Numbered from the stretch's first letter, positions 1 through 8,738 are shown. The stretch: 27,033 nt of DNA from Clostridiales bacterium UBA7273 (GCA_002472405.1 DKRV01000049.1:1-27033), one strand, 5' to 3'. The notes: generated by a model from the sequence alone, not told the origin. Numbers and translations are program-made.

Positions 1-276
1 TCCGAGACGAGGATATACTAATCGTTTTCTCGGCTGAGTAAGTGAGCTTTCCATCCTTATTATAAAGATCAATACCGGTTTTGGAATATTAACCGTTTTC
101 CCGAACACAGCCACAAAAGAAAAACAGGCATGCTCATAGTCAACAGCACTGACTGTGTACTGCTCCCATGCAGGCTCTTCATTTGCTTGGTAATTCTGTA
201 CCGCCAGTGCACTCATGGGTACTAAGCTCATGACCATTAGCAACACAAGCAGCAGACTTAATGCTCGTTTTTTCAT
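1..276 (-). CDS. Secreted protein of unknown function, 5' part only, probably frameshifted
   Basis: The gene starts at the ATG at 276-274, 7 nt after a GGGAGG ribosome binding site, and runs off the window edge, so only about 92 codons are visible. The first 25 residues are a clear Sec signal peptide: MKKR, a leucine/valine-rich core, then MSALA before the cleavage point. The mature part has no motif I recognise. Near 79-82 the reading frame probably breaks. The annotated frame becomes Arg/Pro-rich, whereas adding one base to the A4 run gives a natural-looking reading (KTGIDLYNKDGKLTYSAEK). This is either a frameshift mutation or a homopolymer error. The function is unknown; only export is supported. 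Confidence 0.6.
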   Translation of the reverse strand, partial: MKKRALSLLLVLLMVMSLVPMSALAVQNYQANEEPAWEQYTVSAVDYEHACFSFVAVFGKTVNIPKPVLIFIIRMESSLTQPRKRLVYPRLG

Positions 277-311
277 CTTTTCCTCCCAAAAATTTATTTT
301 TTATAAGATCA

Positions 312-339
312 GGTATCAAAAGGTGTACTTTTTGGTATC
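312..339. repeat. Imperfect palindrome, possible operator
   Basis: The segment reads TATCAAAAGGTGTACTTTTT followed by GGTATC. It is an imperfect palindrome about 35 bases upstream of the secreted-protein start. It matches the palindrome at 471-498 closely (shared pattern TATCAAAA-GT-ACTTTTTG-TA), so the two look like copies of one site. A binding site for a dimeric regulator is a guess. Confidence 0.4.
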
Positions 340-470
340 AGCTGTAATTACATAATATGGTAACAGAATATTCACAAAAAAGCAATACTTTACCGCCCGT
401 TTTGTCTAAAAATACTTGTATTTTTGCCAGTCGTTGGCACTTTCAAACTCGTTTTTCGTGCAACAGGTTT

Positions 471-498
471 ACTATCAAAAAGTACACTTTTTGATAGT
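471..498. repeat. Perfect 13-bp inverted repeat, 2-bp centre
   Basis: ACTATCAAAAAGT is followed by AC and then its exact reverse complement. It is related to the palindrome at 312-339. The arms are nearly contiguous, which suits a protein-binding site better than an RNA hairpin. No regulator gene adjoins it in the window. Confidence 0.5.
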
Positions 499-517
499 TT
501 TGAGAGTTAAAAAGGGC

Positions 518-555
518 AAAAAAGTTGCACCGCACGGGGGATAACCGTGCGGTGC
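518..555 (-). terminator. Rho-independent terminator, downstream of the kinase gene
   Basis: An 11-bp perfect G+C-rich stem (GCACCGCACGG at 527-537 with 545-555) has a 7-nt loop. Read on the minus strand it is followed by AAC and six T. It is about 200 bases past the kinase stop and is the first clear terminator for that transcript. Confidence 0.6.
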
Positions 556-761
556 GTTTGTATTTTGTGGGCATATCGTTTCCGATCGAGGGATCACGAT
601 AAAGCCGAGCATACAGGTTGTATTTTGGTCGAAACGCTCGTTTCGGCCTCTTTTTATGTTATTATACCACATTTTGCCCACTTGTTAAATTGTGATACTA
701 AACAAATTTTAGCTGCATTTATTAGTGCACATTGACTTAAGTTGACAAGTGGGCGCTAAAT

Positions 762-2546
762 TCATCCGAACAGGCTGACTCTTACAGTATATGTGACGGT
801 CTTTCCGTCATAAGTGACGGTCGCTTCGCGGTTTCCGAGGCCGGTCATGTCGCACTCGACCGTGTATTCGCTCGGGTCGGTTATGCGCTTTGCAGAGCCG
901 TTATTGTAATACGCTCTGAGCACAAGGCCGGTCGTGTCAAGCTCTTCGCCGACGGTGTACACCGTTTTTGTGGGCATCTCCTCGATGCTCAGCTCCGTTA
1001 CCTTGGGGCGCTCGACAATTACGGTGCACTGATCGTAGACCTCCATCTTGTCGCTGACATAGACCATGATCGTGGCCGAGCCTTCGCTCACGGCCTTGAG
1101 CGCGCCATCCTGAGAAACGGTGACTATGCTCGTATCGCTGCTTTTCCAGATATACTCCGGCTCTTTCTGCCCGGCCGACGGCTCGGGCATGCAGCTTACC
1201 TTGAGCTGAGCCTCGTCATCGACCGTCATCGTGAGGCTCGGCGAGCTGAGAACGACGGATTTTACGTCGAGCTTCTCAGGCTCCGGAGTTGCCGTCGGCG
1301 TGGGGGCGGCGCTTGCCGTCGGCGTATCATCCTTGCCTCCGTCATTGCTGCCGGACAGGGTGAAAACGATCACCGCCGTCGCCATGGCCGCAAGGATGAG
1401 CACGAGCGCAAGTATATATCCAAACATGGACTTTTTCGGCTTTTTCTCAGGCTCAGGCTGCTTGGGCGGGGTTTTTTTCGGCTGCGCAGCCTCGGGGCGC
1501 GGCTTCTGCTTCGGCTTGGGCTGCAGTCGCGGTTCGGCCGGCGCTTCGGGTATGTATTCCGGGCGCGGATCGGCCTTGAAATCCTCGCGCACGGTCATAT
1601 CGTCGCTGCCGAACGAGGCCGGAGCAGGCTCCGGCTCTGCCCTGCCCGACGCTGCGAGCGAAAGAGCTTTTTTCAGCTCCGTCGGCCCTGCATAGCGGTC
1701 GGCTATTTTATAGCTGCACGCCGTCATAACGACCTTTTTCAGCGCCGCGCTGCCGTTTTTCGGCTGCGGCAGGATCTCGCCGCGGAAGCGGCGTATCTGC
1801 GCATCGGTGATCTGCTCGGGCGTCGGCACCTGGGGCGGCATCGGCAGGAACGGGCCGCGCCGATCGTTCAGCAGCCAATAGAGCACCATGCCCAGAGAGT
1901 ATATATCCACGCGGTCGTCATAGCCCTTGCCCTTGTAGACCTCGGGCGCCATATACGAATAAGTTCCGACCTTATCGGCCGAGGTGCGTATGGTGGAGGC
2001 CTTGGCCACACCGAAGTCGCCGAGCTTAAACACACCGTAGCGGCTGACGAAGATATTCTGCGGCTTAATGTCGCGATGGATTATATTATTCTCGCGGCAA
2101 AGCTCGAGCGCCGAGCACATGTCGCTGCCGAGCTTGATAACGCTATCGACCGTCATGCCGTTTTCGCGGACGTAATCCGGCAGAGACTGCAAAAGCTCCA
2201 TGCGGATATAAATATCCCAGCCCATGTCGTTTTCGTGCGGAATGATCATCTGATCCTCGCAGTTGACGACGTTCGGGTGGCCGCGCAGAGCGCCGAGCAG
2301 ACGATACTCATTGCTGATCTCCTCGACCTTTTCGCGGAGCTTTGCGCGCATGGCAAACTCGCTCATGCTCTCGAGCATTTCGTCATACTCCTTTTGCGAG
2401 CCCGGAACGCTTATGACCTTGAGCGCGCAGTGGAAGTCGCCGCCGTATTCATCTTTTTTCTTCAGCTCGTATACCTTACCGGAGCTGCCGCTGCCGATGC
2501 AGCGCACTATCTCCCAGCCGGGCAGCGAAGTTTGCAAATTTTCCAT
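762..2546 (-). CDS. Membrane Ser/Thr protein kinase with extracellular Ig-like domains
   Basis: A Hanks-type kinase occupies about residues 14-300 (numbering from the upstream Met at 2555). It has a glycine loop GSGSSGKV (21-28), ATP lysine K46, catalytic loop HRDIKPQN with D162, DFG at 180-182 and APE at 203-205, so it looks active. A Pro/Lys/Glu-rich linker (about 305-375) leads to one membrane helix (377-400). Outside are a Thr/Pro-rich spacer, a Big_2-like Ig domain (about 431-512) and a Big_3-like domain (about 515-597), in place of the PASTA repeats of PknB/PrkC. The ATG at 2546 is preferred over 2555 because AGGG then lies 9 nt upstream. A promoter lies just upstream, so it is transcribed apart from the permease operon. 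The substrate and ligand are unknown. Confidence 0.9.
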   Translation of the reverse strand: MENLQTSLPGWEIVRCIGSGSSGKVYELKKKDEYGGDFHCALKVISVPGSQKEYDEMLESMSEFAMRAKLREKVEEISNEYRLLGALRGHPNVVNCEDQMIIPHENDMGWDIYIRMELLQSLPDYVRENGMTVDSVIKLGSDMCSALELCRENNIIHRDIKPQNIFVSRYGVFKLGDFGVAKASTIRTSADKVGTYSYMAPEVYKGKGYDDRVDIYSLGMVLYWLLNDRRGPFLPMPPQVPTPEQITDAQIRRFRGEILPQPKNGSAALKKVVMTACSYKIADRYAGPTELKKALSLAASGRAEPEPAPASFGSDDMTVREDFKADPRPEYIPEAPAEPRLQPKPKQKPRPEAAQPKKTPPKQPEPEKKPKKSMFGYILALVLILAAMATAVIVFTLSGSNDGGKDDTPTASAAPTPTATPEPEKLDVKSVVLSSPSLTMTVDDEAQLKVSCMPEPSAGQKEPEYIWKSSDTSIVTVSQDGALKAVSEGSATIMVYVSDKMEVYDQCTVIVERPKVTELSIEEMPTKTVYTVGEELDTTGLVLRAYYNNGSAKRITDPSEYTVECDMTGLGNREATVTYDGKTVTYTVRVSLFG

Positions 2547-2583
2547 ATCATGCATCCCTGATATTATAAATTAATCACATTTA

Positions 2584-2612
2584 AATATAATATATTCTCC
2601 GCACGTTGTCAA
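2584..2612 (-). promoter_or_regulatory. SigmaA-type promoter of the kinase gene
   Basis: The -35 is TTGACA (2612-2607), the spacer 17 bp and the -10 TATATT (2589-2584). Transcription should start near 2577, about 30 bases before the chosen ATG. The -35 box begins 2 bases after the permease stop codon. Confidence 0.7.
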
Positions 2613-2613
2613 A

Positions 2614-5600
2614 TTACTCTATTGATTTGAGCGCGCCGGCCATATCGATATTGTCTATCCTTCGGCGCATGATGGCGTTTACTATCACGGCGAACACAAA
2701 GGTTATGACGATAGAAACGGCAAAGCTCAAAAAGCTTATGTGCGGCTTGAAATACATCATATCGACCTTTATCGCATTCATGACAAATGCGTGCAGCGCA
2801 ACGCCGAGGCCAAGGCCGAACACTGCTCCGGCGCCGGTGAGGATAAGGTTTTCGCGGAAAACATAGTGCGCCGCCTCATTTGGGTAAAAGCCCAGCACCT
2901 TGAGCGTCGCTATCTCGCGTATGCGCTCGGATATGTTGATATTCGTCAGGTTATAAAGCACTATAAACGCCAGAAGTCCGGCGCAGAGGATGATCGCCGC
3001 AACGACAACGAGCAGGCCGTCCATCATGCTGCTCATGCGCGCCTTGGTGTCAACGCTCAGCGTCACGCCGCGAACGCCGTCCACATCATGGGTAAGAGCC
3101 TCGGCGCAGCGGTTTACATCAGCCCCGTCGGGTGCGTTTGCAAGCGCGGACTTATACTCCGGCACCGCGCCGAGCTGCTCCTCACAGGTTTCAGGCGAGA
3201 TGAAAACGAAGCTGTCAACATAGTTATCAAACAGGGCGCTGACCGTAACTGTAAGCTCCTTTTTTTCGGAGGTCGTCAGTTTTATCTCATCGCCGACTTC
3301 AATTCCGCCGAGTTGCCGGGCAAGGTTATAGTTAATTGCCGCTTCGCCCCTGCCGGGATAGTCGATCGGCTCGCCGTCAAAGCTAAGGTCAATGTATTTA
3401 TACAAGCGCTTTCCGTCGGTCACGGTGAGCGTTGCACTTTTTATGGCGTCTCCGCCGGATACCTCGGCAAGGCCGCGATAGAGGAACACCGCATCCTTAA
3501 TGTCATCCCCTGCGTCACGGAAGAATATCTCCTGCTCTTCCTCATTCATGTCATACGCCATCGTGATCTCATAATCATAGAGGATTATATCATCATACTG
3601 CCGCGTCACGACATTCTGGATAGTATCGTTAAGTCCGAGCGCCGTAAGCACAAGCGCGGTGCAGCCGCCGATGCCCAGAAGCATCATGAATATGCGCTTT
3701 TTATAGCGCATGATGTTGCGCGCCGAGACTTTCTGCATGAAGCTCATATCGTTCCACACTACCGGGATACGCTCGAGCAAAATGCGTTTTCCGGCCTCGG
3801 GCGCTTTCGGGCGGATGAGCTCCGCCGGAGCACATTTGAGTTCCTTGGCGCAGCAATACCATGTAACAAGCAGCGTTACCAAAAGGTTTGCGGCCGTTAT
3901 CCCGGCTGCCAACGGCCAGTTCATTGTGAACGTAAGTCCGGAAAGATTGTATATCAGCCCGTATCCGAACCAGACTATCGCAGGGAACGCAAAGCTTCCT
4001 GCCGCAATGCCGAAAATACTGCCCAACACGGTGGCACTGCCGGAATAGAACATATACTTCCCAATTATTGCGCCCGAAGAATAGCCCAGCGCCTTCATAA
4101 TACCTATCTGCGTGCGCTGATCGGCGATCATTCTCGTCATCGTTGTAAGGCACACAAGCGCCGCGACAAGAAAGAAAAACACAGGGAACACGGACGCCAC
4201 GCTCTGGACAACGTTTGTGTCGCTTTCAAAGCAGACATATCCCGCGTTTGTATCGCGGTCGAGCACATACGTATCGGCGTGGTTGATATTTTTTATCTGC
4301 TTTTCGGCAGAATCAAGCTCTGCTGCGCCCTTATCAAGCTCTGCCTTTGCCGTATCAAGCTGAGCCTTGCCGGAGGCAAGCTCCTTTTCAGCCTCGGCAA
4401 AGCCTCGTTCGGCCTCTGCCTTGCCCTGCTCATACTGCTTTTTTGCCGCCTCAAGCTGTGCGCCGCCGCTGCTTATCATCTCGCGCGCAGCATCAAGCTC
4501 CGCCTGTCCGGACTCTATCTGGGCATAGCCTGCGTCAAGCTGAGCCTTTGCATCCTCAAGCTGCTTGCGATACGGCTCAAGCTCGGCATCGACCTCGGCG
4601 CGCTTTTGACGGTGGACCTCAAGACGCTCGTTATAGCGCTCAATATCCGCATTATCACGGCTGATACGGTCGTTTGCAGTTTTGATCTTCCACTCTATGA
4701 GCCTTACCTTTAAGCTATCACCGTTTGCCTGAGCTTCGGCAAGCTGCGCATTGAGGCTTTCGATCTCGGCATTCTGCGCAGCAATATCGTTCTGTTTATC
4801 GCTTATGCGGTTTTCGTAATAAGCTATCTGCTCATCCACCGCTCCGTAGGCGAGCTTTGCCTTGGCATTGAACTGTTGCAGGCCTCTCTCGTATTCGGCC
4901 TGCCCCTTGTCAAGCTCCGCCTTTGCCGCGTCAAGCTCCGCCTGCTTTTGATCAATAACGGATGAGTTACCCATCATGCTTTCTGCGTTCTCGATCTCCT
5001 TGCGTGCCTGTTCAAGCTGAGCCTCGGTGTCGCTCTTCTTTTTTGTATACTCGGCATAGCCGGCATCGTAATCCGCCTTGGCTGCATCGTACTGCGCCTT
5101 GCCGTCCTCATACTGCTTTTTTGCATCATCAAGCTGCGACATTGCGTCGTCAATGATAGCGTCACGCCGTATCACGGCGCGCTCGGACATGAATTTTTCA
5201 AGCCCGTCAACATATTTCTGCGTGCTCTGCTCGTACTCATCGGAGTAAACATAGCCCTCGGACTCGACGCAGACATAGATATCCGTGTAGTAATCCGTCG
5301 AAAAGCCGTCCGCCGGGATATAGATATAGCCCTTCACGCTTCCGTTTCCGAGCGTGCTGGAGCCGCGCTCCATATTTATATACAAAACGCTGTCGGCAAG
5401 CCCGACGATCGTATATTCGTCATACGCAAAGGTATCAAAAGTCTGCTCGCTGTTATCCTTTGAGAGCTTTATCGTGCTTCCGATATCCTTTTCCGAATAC
5501 ATGTTTGGGTCTGCAAGGCACTCGTTTGCCTTCTCGGGCATGCGGCCGGACTTGAGGTCTATGAGATTCGCCTTTTCGGGTATGCTCTGCGCCATCATTA

Positions 5601-5910
5601 TGAGGTTATCCTCGTCGGCGGTATTAAACAGGAAATCCGCCCCGACAGCGCCCTCGGCAAGCTTCACCCCGTCAAGTTTCTTGACTTCGGCAAGGTCATC
5701 GTCCGTCAGGCCGAGCGTTGAAACAAGCCTAAAGTCATAAAAATTAGTCTCGTGCGTGTAGTTATTATAGGTTTCGAGAAAATCGGGACGCGACAGGCGC
5801 AGGCCGACAAACAAGCCGGCCCCCAACGCTATTATTGCAAATATCGCAAGATAGCGTCCGAGGCTGCTGCTGATCTCTCGTTTTGTGAGCTTAATGATGG
5901 ATTTGTTCAT
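2614..5910 (-). CDS. FtsX-type ABC transporter permease with long coiled coil
   Basis: This 1098-residue protein has the single-polypeptide duplicated FtsX/MacB layout common in Clostridia. An N-terminal membrane helix (about 19-39) is followed by an extracellular domain, a very long Ala/Glu/Gln/Lys coiled coil (about 255-545), a first FtsX core with three or four helices (about 572-700), a second extracellular domain, and a second FtsX core (about 960-1090). Such proteins act with a LolD/MacB-type ATPase as mechanotransmission complexes, exporting lipids or peptides or controlling envelope enzymes, rather than as ordinary pores. The ATPase gene lies directly upstream; its stop and this ATG are 4 bases apart, so translation is probably coupled. 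The substrate is not predictable. Confidence 0.9.
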   Translation of the reverse strand: MNKSIIKLTKREISSSLGRYLAIFAIIALGAGLFVGLRLSRPDFLETYNNYTHETNFYDFRLVSTLGLTDDDLAEVKKLDGVKLAEGAVGADFLFNTADEDNLIMMAQSIPEKANLIDLKSGRMPEKANECLADPNMYSEKDIGSTIKLSKDNSEQTFDTFAYDEYTIVGLADSVLYINMERGSSTLGNGSVKGYIYIPADGFSTDYYTDIYVCVESEGYVYSDEYEQSTQKYVDGLEKFMSERAVIRRDAIIDDAMSQLDDAKKQYEDGKAQYDAAKADYDAGYAEYTKKKSDTEAQLEQARKEIENAESMMGNSSVIDQKQAELDAAKAELDKGQAEYERGLQQFNAKAKLAYGAVDEQIAYYENRISDKQNDIAAQNAEIESLNAQLAEAQANGDSLKVRLIEWKIKTANDRISRDNADIERYNERLEVHRQKRAEVDAELEPYRKQLEDAKAQLDAGYAQIESGQAELDAAREMISSGGAQLEAAKKQYEQGKAEAERGFAEAEKELASGKAQLDTAKAELDKGAAELDSAEKQIKNINHADTYVLDRDTNAGYVCFESDTNVVQSVASVFPVFFFLVAALVCLTTMTRMIADQRTQIGIMKALGYSSGAIIGKYMFYSGSATVLGSIFGIAAGSFAFPAIVWFGYGLIYNLSGLTFTMNWPLAAGITAANLLVTLLVTWYCCAKELKCAPAELIRPKAPEAGKRILLERIPVVWNDMSFMQKVSARNIMRYKKRIFMMLLGIGGCTALVLTALGLNDTIQNVVTRQYDDIILYDYEITMAYDMNEEEQEIFFRDAGDDIKDAVFLYRGLAEVSGGDAIKSATLTVTDGKRLYKYIDLSFDGEPIDYPGRGEAAINYNLARQLGGIEVGDEIKLTTSEKKELTVTVSALFDNYVDSFVFISPETCEEQLGAVPEYKSALANAPDGADVNRCAEALTHDVDGVRGVTLSVDTKARMSSMMDGLLVVVAAIILCAGLLAFIVLYNLTNINISERIREIATLKVLGFYPNEAAHYVFRENLILTGAGAVFGLGLGVALHAFVMNAIKVDMMYFKPHISFLSFAVSIVITFVFAVIVNAIMRRRIDNIDMAGALKSIE

Positions 5911-5914
5911 CGCT

Positions 5915-6616
5915 TTACCACTCTATGTCTTCAATGGGGGTCGGGTGCGCGTTCAGGCTTACGTCGGTGACTACGCCGCTTTTCACGGAAACCACCCTGT
6001 CCGCCATTGCAGTGAGCGCCTGATTGTGGGTTATGATAACAACGGTCATGCCGTTTTTGCGGCTGCAATCCTGCAAAAGCTGGAGCACTGCCTTGCCCGT
6101 GTTATAGTCAAGCGCGCCGGTCGGCTCGTCGCAGAGCATTAGCTTCGGATTTTTCGCCAGAGCACGGGCTATCGCAACGCGCTGCTGCTCGCCGCCGGAA
6201 AGCTGCGCCGGGAAATTCTGCGCCCTGTCGTGCAGACCGACAAGGTCAATGACCTCCGCAACGTCCATCGGGTTTTTGCATATCTGTGCGGCAAGCTCAA
6301 CGTTTTCAATGGCTGTGAGGTTCTGAACAAGGTTATAAAACTGGAACACAAAGCCCACATCATAACGGCGATAGGTCGTAAGTTCGTTTGCGTTATACGA
6401 GGATATTTCTTTCCCATCGAGCACAACGCGGCCGGATGTAAGGCTGTCCATACCGCCGAGAATATTCAGAAGCGTGGTTTTTCCTGCACCGGATGCGCCG
6501 ACAATAACGCATATTTCGCCCTTTTCGATCTCAAAAGTCGCATCCTTGAGTGCTTCGATGCTCACCTCGCCCATGTGATATGTCTTTTTAACTTTTTCAA
6601 ATTCAACGTACGCCAT
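5915..6616 (-). CDS. ABC transporter ATP-binding protein (LolD/MacB type)
   Basis: This 233-residue ATPase drives the permease encoded immediately downstream. Walker A is GASGAGKT (about 38-45), the Q-loop is in FQFYNLVQN, the signature is LSGGEQQRVAIARAL, Walker B is LMLCDEPTGALD, and the switch histidine is in IITHN. The EPTGALD form is typical of the MacB/LolD/BceA subfamily that pairs with FtsX-type permeases. The start at 6616 follows a CAGGTAGG ribosome binding site. It is the first gene of a two-gene operon with its own strong promoter. No two-component system adjoins it, which argues against a classical BceAB peptide-resistance module. Confidence 0.93.
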   Translation of the reverse strand: MAYVEFEKVKKTYHMGEVSIEALKDATFEIEKGEICVIVGASGAGKTTLLNILGGMDSLTSGRVVLDGKEISSYNANELTTYRRYDVGFVFQFYNLVQNLTAIENVELAAQICKNPMDVAEVIDLVGLHDRAQNFPAQLSGGEQQRVAIARALAKNPKLMLCDEPTGALDYNTGKAVLQLLQDCSRKNGMTVVIITHNQALTAMADRVVSVKSGVVTDVSLNAHPTPIEDIEW

Positions 6617-6649
6617 AGCCTACCTGCCTTAAATATATTTATTAGATAT

Positions 6650-6678
6650 ATTATACTAAACGTCTATACTCTTTGCAA
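6650..6678 (-). promoter_or_regulatory. SigmaA promoter of the ABC transporter operon
   Basis: The -35 is TTGCAA (6678-6673), the spacer 17 bp and the -10 a perfect TATAAT (6655-6650). It lies about 34 bases upstream of the ATPase start, between that gene and the terminator of the lipase gene. Confidence 0.75.
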
Positions 6679-6679
6679 T

Positions 6680-6707
6680 AAAAAACCGTGGTCTCCCACG
6701 GTTTTTT
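6680..6707. terminator. Bidirectional Rho-independent terminator after the lipase gene
   Basis: AAAAAACCGTGG, a TCTC loop, then the exact complement CCACGGTTTTTT. It ends the lipase transcript 20 bases past its stop codon on the minus strand and insulates the ABC operon promoter. Confidence 0.85.
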
Positions 6708-6726
6708 AACATATTATTCAACGATT

Positions 6727-8610
6727 TTATATAAGACTGAGCACCTTGCATGCCTGCTCGCGCGTTGCAAACGATTTCGGATAATAGCTGAAGCTTCCGT
6801 CGGCGTTCTGCTTTCCGCATATTATGCCTGCGCGCTGGAGCGCCGTAACATAATCGACTGCGTACTTTGATATCTGCGCACTGTCGGCAAAGGTAACAGC
6901 CGGCGTGTCGTCGGACAGCCTTATGCCGGCATAGTCGGCATAGCGGCAGATTATGGCCGCCATCTGCTCGCGCGTTATGTTGTCATTTGGCTTGAAGGTC
7001 GCCGCGTCAAGGCCGAGGACAATGCCGTTATTTGCAGCCCACTCGACATACGGCGCGAATACACTCTTATCGCTGACATCTGTGAAGCGGCACTTTGCGT
7101 AAGCGCTCGTATCCACGCCGTCAAGGCAGGCGAGCATTTTCACAAACTCTGCGCGCGTAACGTTGCCGGTCGGGTCAAATATGCTGTCCGAGCGGCCGTT
7201 TACGACACCAAGCTGATACATCTTGAGGATGTAATCATACGACCAGCGATCCTTCGCAACATCAGTGAATGACATCGTCTTGCCGATAGGCTCTTCGGCC
7301 GGAGTGCTGCTGCCATAGGTACTCGTAACCCTGCTTATAAGCTCCATGTACAGATGCCGGGTATTTGAAACGGTGTTTGAAAGAATGCCGCCGATGATGC
7401 TAAGATGATCATACGGCTGAGTCGGGAAGACATTCCATATACCCTTCGCATAGCTTTCCTTGTTGTATCCGTCGCAGACAACAAAGCCCCGGCTTCCGTC
7501 GGACTTTTCGCACTTGAGCTTGCTGTTTACAGGATACAGGCCGGACACGACGTTTACCATGCCGTCGTTAGGCAGCCACGTTCTGTCGATATAAACGCCG
7601 CCGGCAGTATATTTGTCATAATACTTACCAATCATCGCGGCAAAGGGCTTAAGCAGCGCAAACACGGATGAGTCGGGCACTTCGTTTCCGCTCACGCTGC
7701 TCGGGTGCGTTGCGTCGCCGCAGACGGAGAAGTAATAAACATTGTTCTGCATCTCTATCCCGTCGTTTATCTTCAGCGCATTGTCTATGGTGAGGTCGTA
7801 TATTGCATTGTCATTATGACTCATGAAGTTGCTGCTGTTGAGGACTCGGATGAGATACTGCATATCAGTCTCGCTGTCCTTGCGGTAGATCCCGAAATGC
7901 TCAAGCTGGAGATCGTACACTCCCTTAAGCTTGGTAAGGCCGAGAGCTGCGCCGAAATTATAGATTGCATCGGTTACCACCTTGGTCGAAACATCGCAGG
8001 TTTCGATAAACGTGGTTCCGTTGTGCGGCGCAGCAACCGCCGTGAGCGAATACACCCAGTTGCCCTTGCGGCCCTCAAACAGCGGAGATACCTTTGTGCC
8101 TGCCGCCTTTGCGGCCGCGACCTCTTCCGCGCTGCCGTTTGCAAGCAGCTCGAGGAACAGGCGCGTCGTCGCGCCGCCGAAGCTGTGTCCGATAAGGTTA
8201 ATCTTCTTCTGCGCGCTCCAGCCCTCAAAAAGCGGCTTTTCGTAGGTTATGCCGTAGCGATCGTGACCCTTGGCCGCCGAGTGCGCAGCGCCGTAGTCAA
8301 CCGTTCCGCCGACAAGCTGCGCATAAAGCTCGCACGCTCTGTCCCAAGCGCCGGAGAGAGGTCCGACCTGAGCGGCATAGCTCTCGTAGCCCTTTGAGTT
8401 CAGATACTTCATGAGATTGCCCGTTGTCATGCCCCAATACGGCATGATCGGATCGAGCATCGATCTTTCACCCCAGCCCATAAGTCCGTGGACAAAAACG
8501 AACGGATAGTCATCCTCCGGGTTCCCCTCGGCCGATGCCGCTGCCGGCAACAGGCTGCAAAGCAGCAGCACCGCAAGCAGCAGACTCAGAAGCTTTTTTG
8601 ACTTTTTCAT
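6727..8610 (-). CDS. Secreted lipase (staphylococcal/Geobacillus-like) with three SLH domains
   Basis: The ATG at 8610 is used because AGGGGGAG lies 5 nt upstream and a signal peptide follows (MKKSKK, leucine core, AAASAEG); the longer open frame has no such support. The 627-residue protein has an alpha/beta-hydrolase domain resembling family I.5 lipases: HGLMGWGE near the N-terminus, the WDRACELYAQLVGGTVDYGAAH block typical of that family, nucleophile elbow GHSFGG, probable catalytic Asp in LPNDGMVN and His in PYDHLS. Three S-layer homology repeats form the last 190 residues, with TRAE or TREQ motifs. It should be an extracellular esterase or lipase bound to the secondary cell-wall polymer. 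It has its own promoter and terminator. Confidence 0.9.
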   Translation of the reverse strand: MKKSKKLLSLLLAVLLLCSLLPAAASAEGNPEDDYPFVFVHGLMGWGERSMLDPIMPYWGMTTGNLMKYLNSKGYESYAAQVGPLSGAWDRACELYAQLVGGTVDYGAAHSAAKGHDRYGITYEKPLFEGWSAQKKINLIGHSFGGATTRLFLELLANGSAEEVAAAKAAGTKVSPLFEGRKGNWVYSLTAVAAPHNGTTFIETCDVSTKVVTDAIYNFGAALGLTKLKGVYDLQLEHFGIYRKDSETDMQYLIRVLNSSNFMSHNDNAIYDLTIDNALKINDGIEMQNNVYYFSVCGDATHPSSVSGNEVPDSSVFALLKPFAAMIGKYYDKYTAGGVYIDRTWLPNDGMVNVVSGLYPVNSKLKCEKSDGSRGFVVCDGYNKESYAKGIWNVFPTQPYDHLSIIGGILSNTVSNTRHLYMELISRVTSTYGSSTPAEEPIGKTMSFTDVAKDRWSYDYILKMYQLGVVNGRSDSIFDPTGNVTRAEFVKMLACLDGVDTSAYAKCRFTDVSDKSVFAPYVEWAANNGIVLGLDAATFKPNDNITREQMAAIICRYADYAGIRLSDDTPAVTFADSAQISKYAVDYVTALQRAGIICGKQNADGSFSYYPKSFATREQACKVLSLI

Positions 8611-8666
8611 TTTTTCTCCCCCTTGTTTAAATATTTTCCCGCGCAGTGTATAAAGCTTTTGCATTG

Positions 8667-8695
8667 ATATTACCATATTATGAGTTGCCGGTCAA
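8667..8695 (-). promoter_or_regulatory. SigmaA promoter of the lipase gene
   Basis: The -35 is TTGACC (8695-8690), the spacer 17 bp and the -10 TAATAT (8672-8667). It predicts a leader of about 50 bases before the ATG at 8610. Confidence 0.6.
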
Positions 8696-8710
8696 CTGAA
8701 TTAAGCGCTA

Positions 8711-8733
8711 AAAAAGCACCCTGCCGGGTGCTT
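8711..8733 (-). terminator. Terminator of the tRNA-Gly gene
   Basis: Stem GCACCC (8716-8721) with GGGTGC (8726-8731), 4-nt loop, followed on the minus strand by a T run. It begins just after the tRNA 3' end. Confidence 0.7.
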
Positions 8734-8738
8734 TTCCC

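Larger units (their letters stand above)
277..761. other. Gene-free interval with palindromes and hairpins
   Basis: No convincing gene was found in these 485 bases. The small open frames here have no ribosome binding site and overlap the hairpins. The interval holds two related palindromes (312-339 and 471-498), a strong hairpin (527-555), and a looser inverted repeat: GCCCACTTGTTAA at 676-688 pairs with its complement at 742-754 (12 of 13 positions). The density of symmetric sequence suggests a degenerate intergenic repeat element or a regulatory region, but copy number cannot be judged from one window. Confidence 0.5.

Noticed and set aside
475..681. 68-codon minus-strand frame in the gene-free interval
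   Set aside because: It runs through the hairpin and palindrome, lacks a ribosome binding site, and looks like translated repeat sequence.
2740..4713. 657-codon open frame on the plus strand
   Set aside because: It is antisense to the permease, mainly its biased coiled-coil repeats, has no ribosome binding site, and its translation is His/Arg/Cys-rich without domains.
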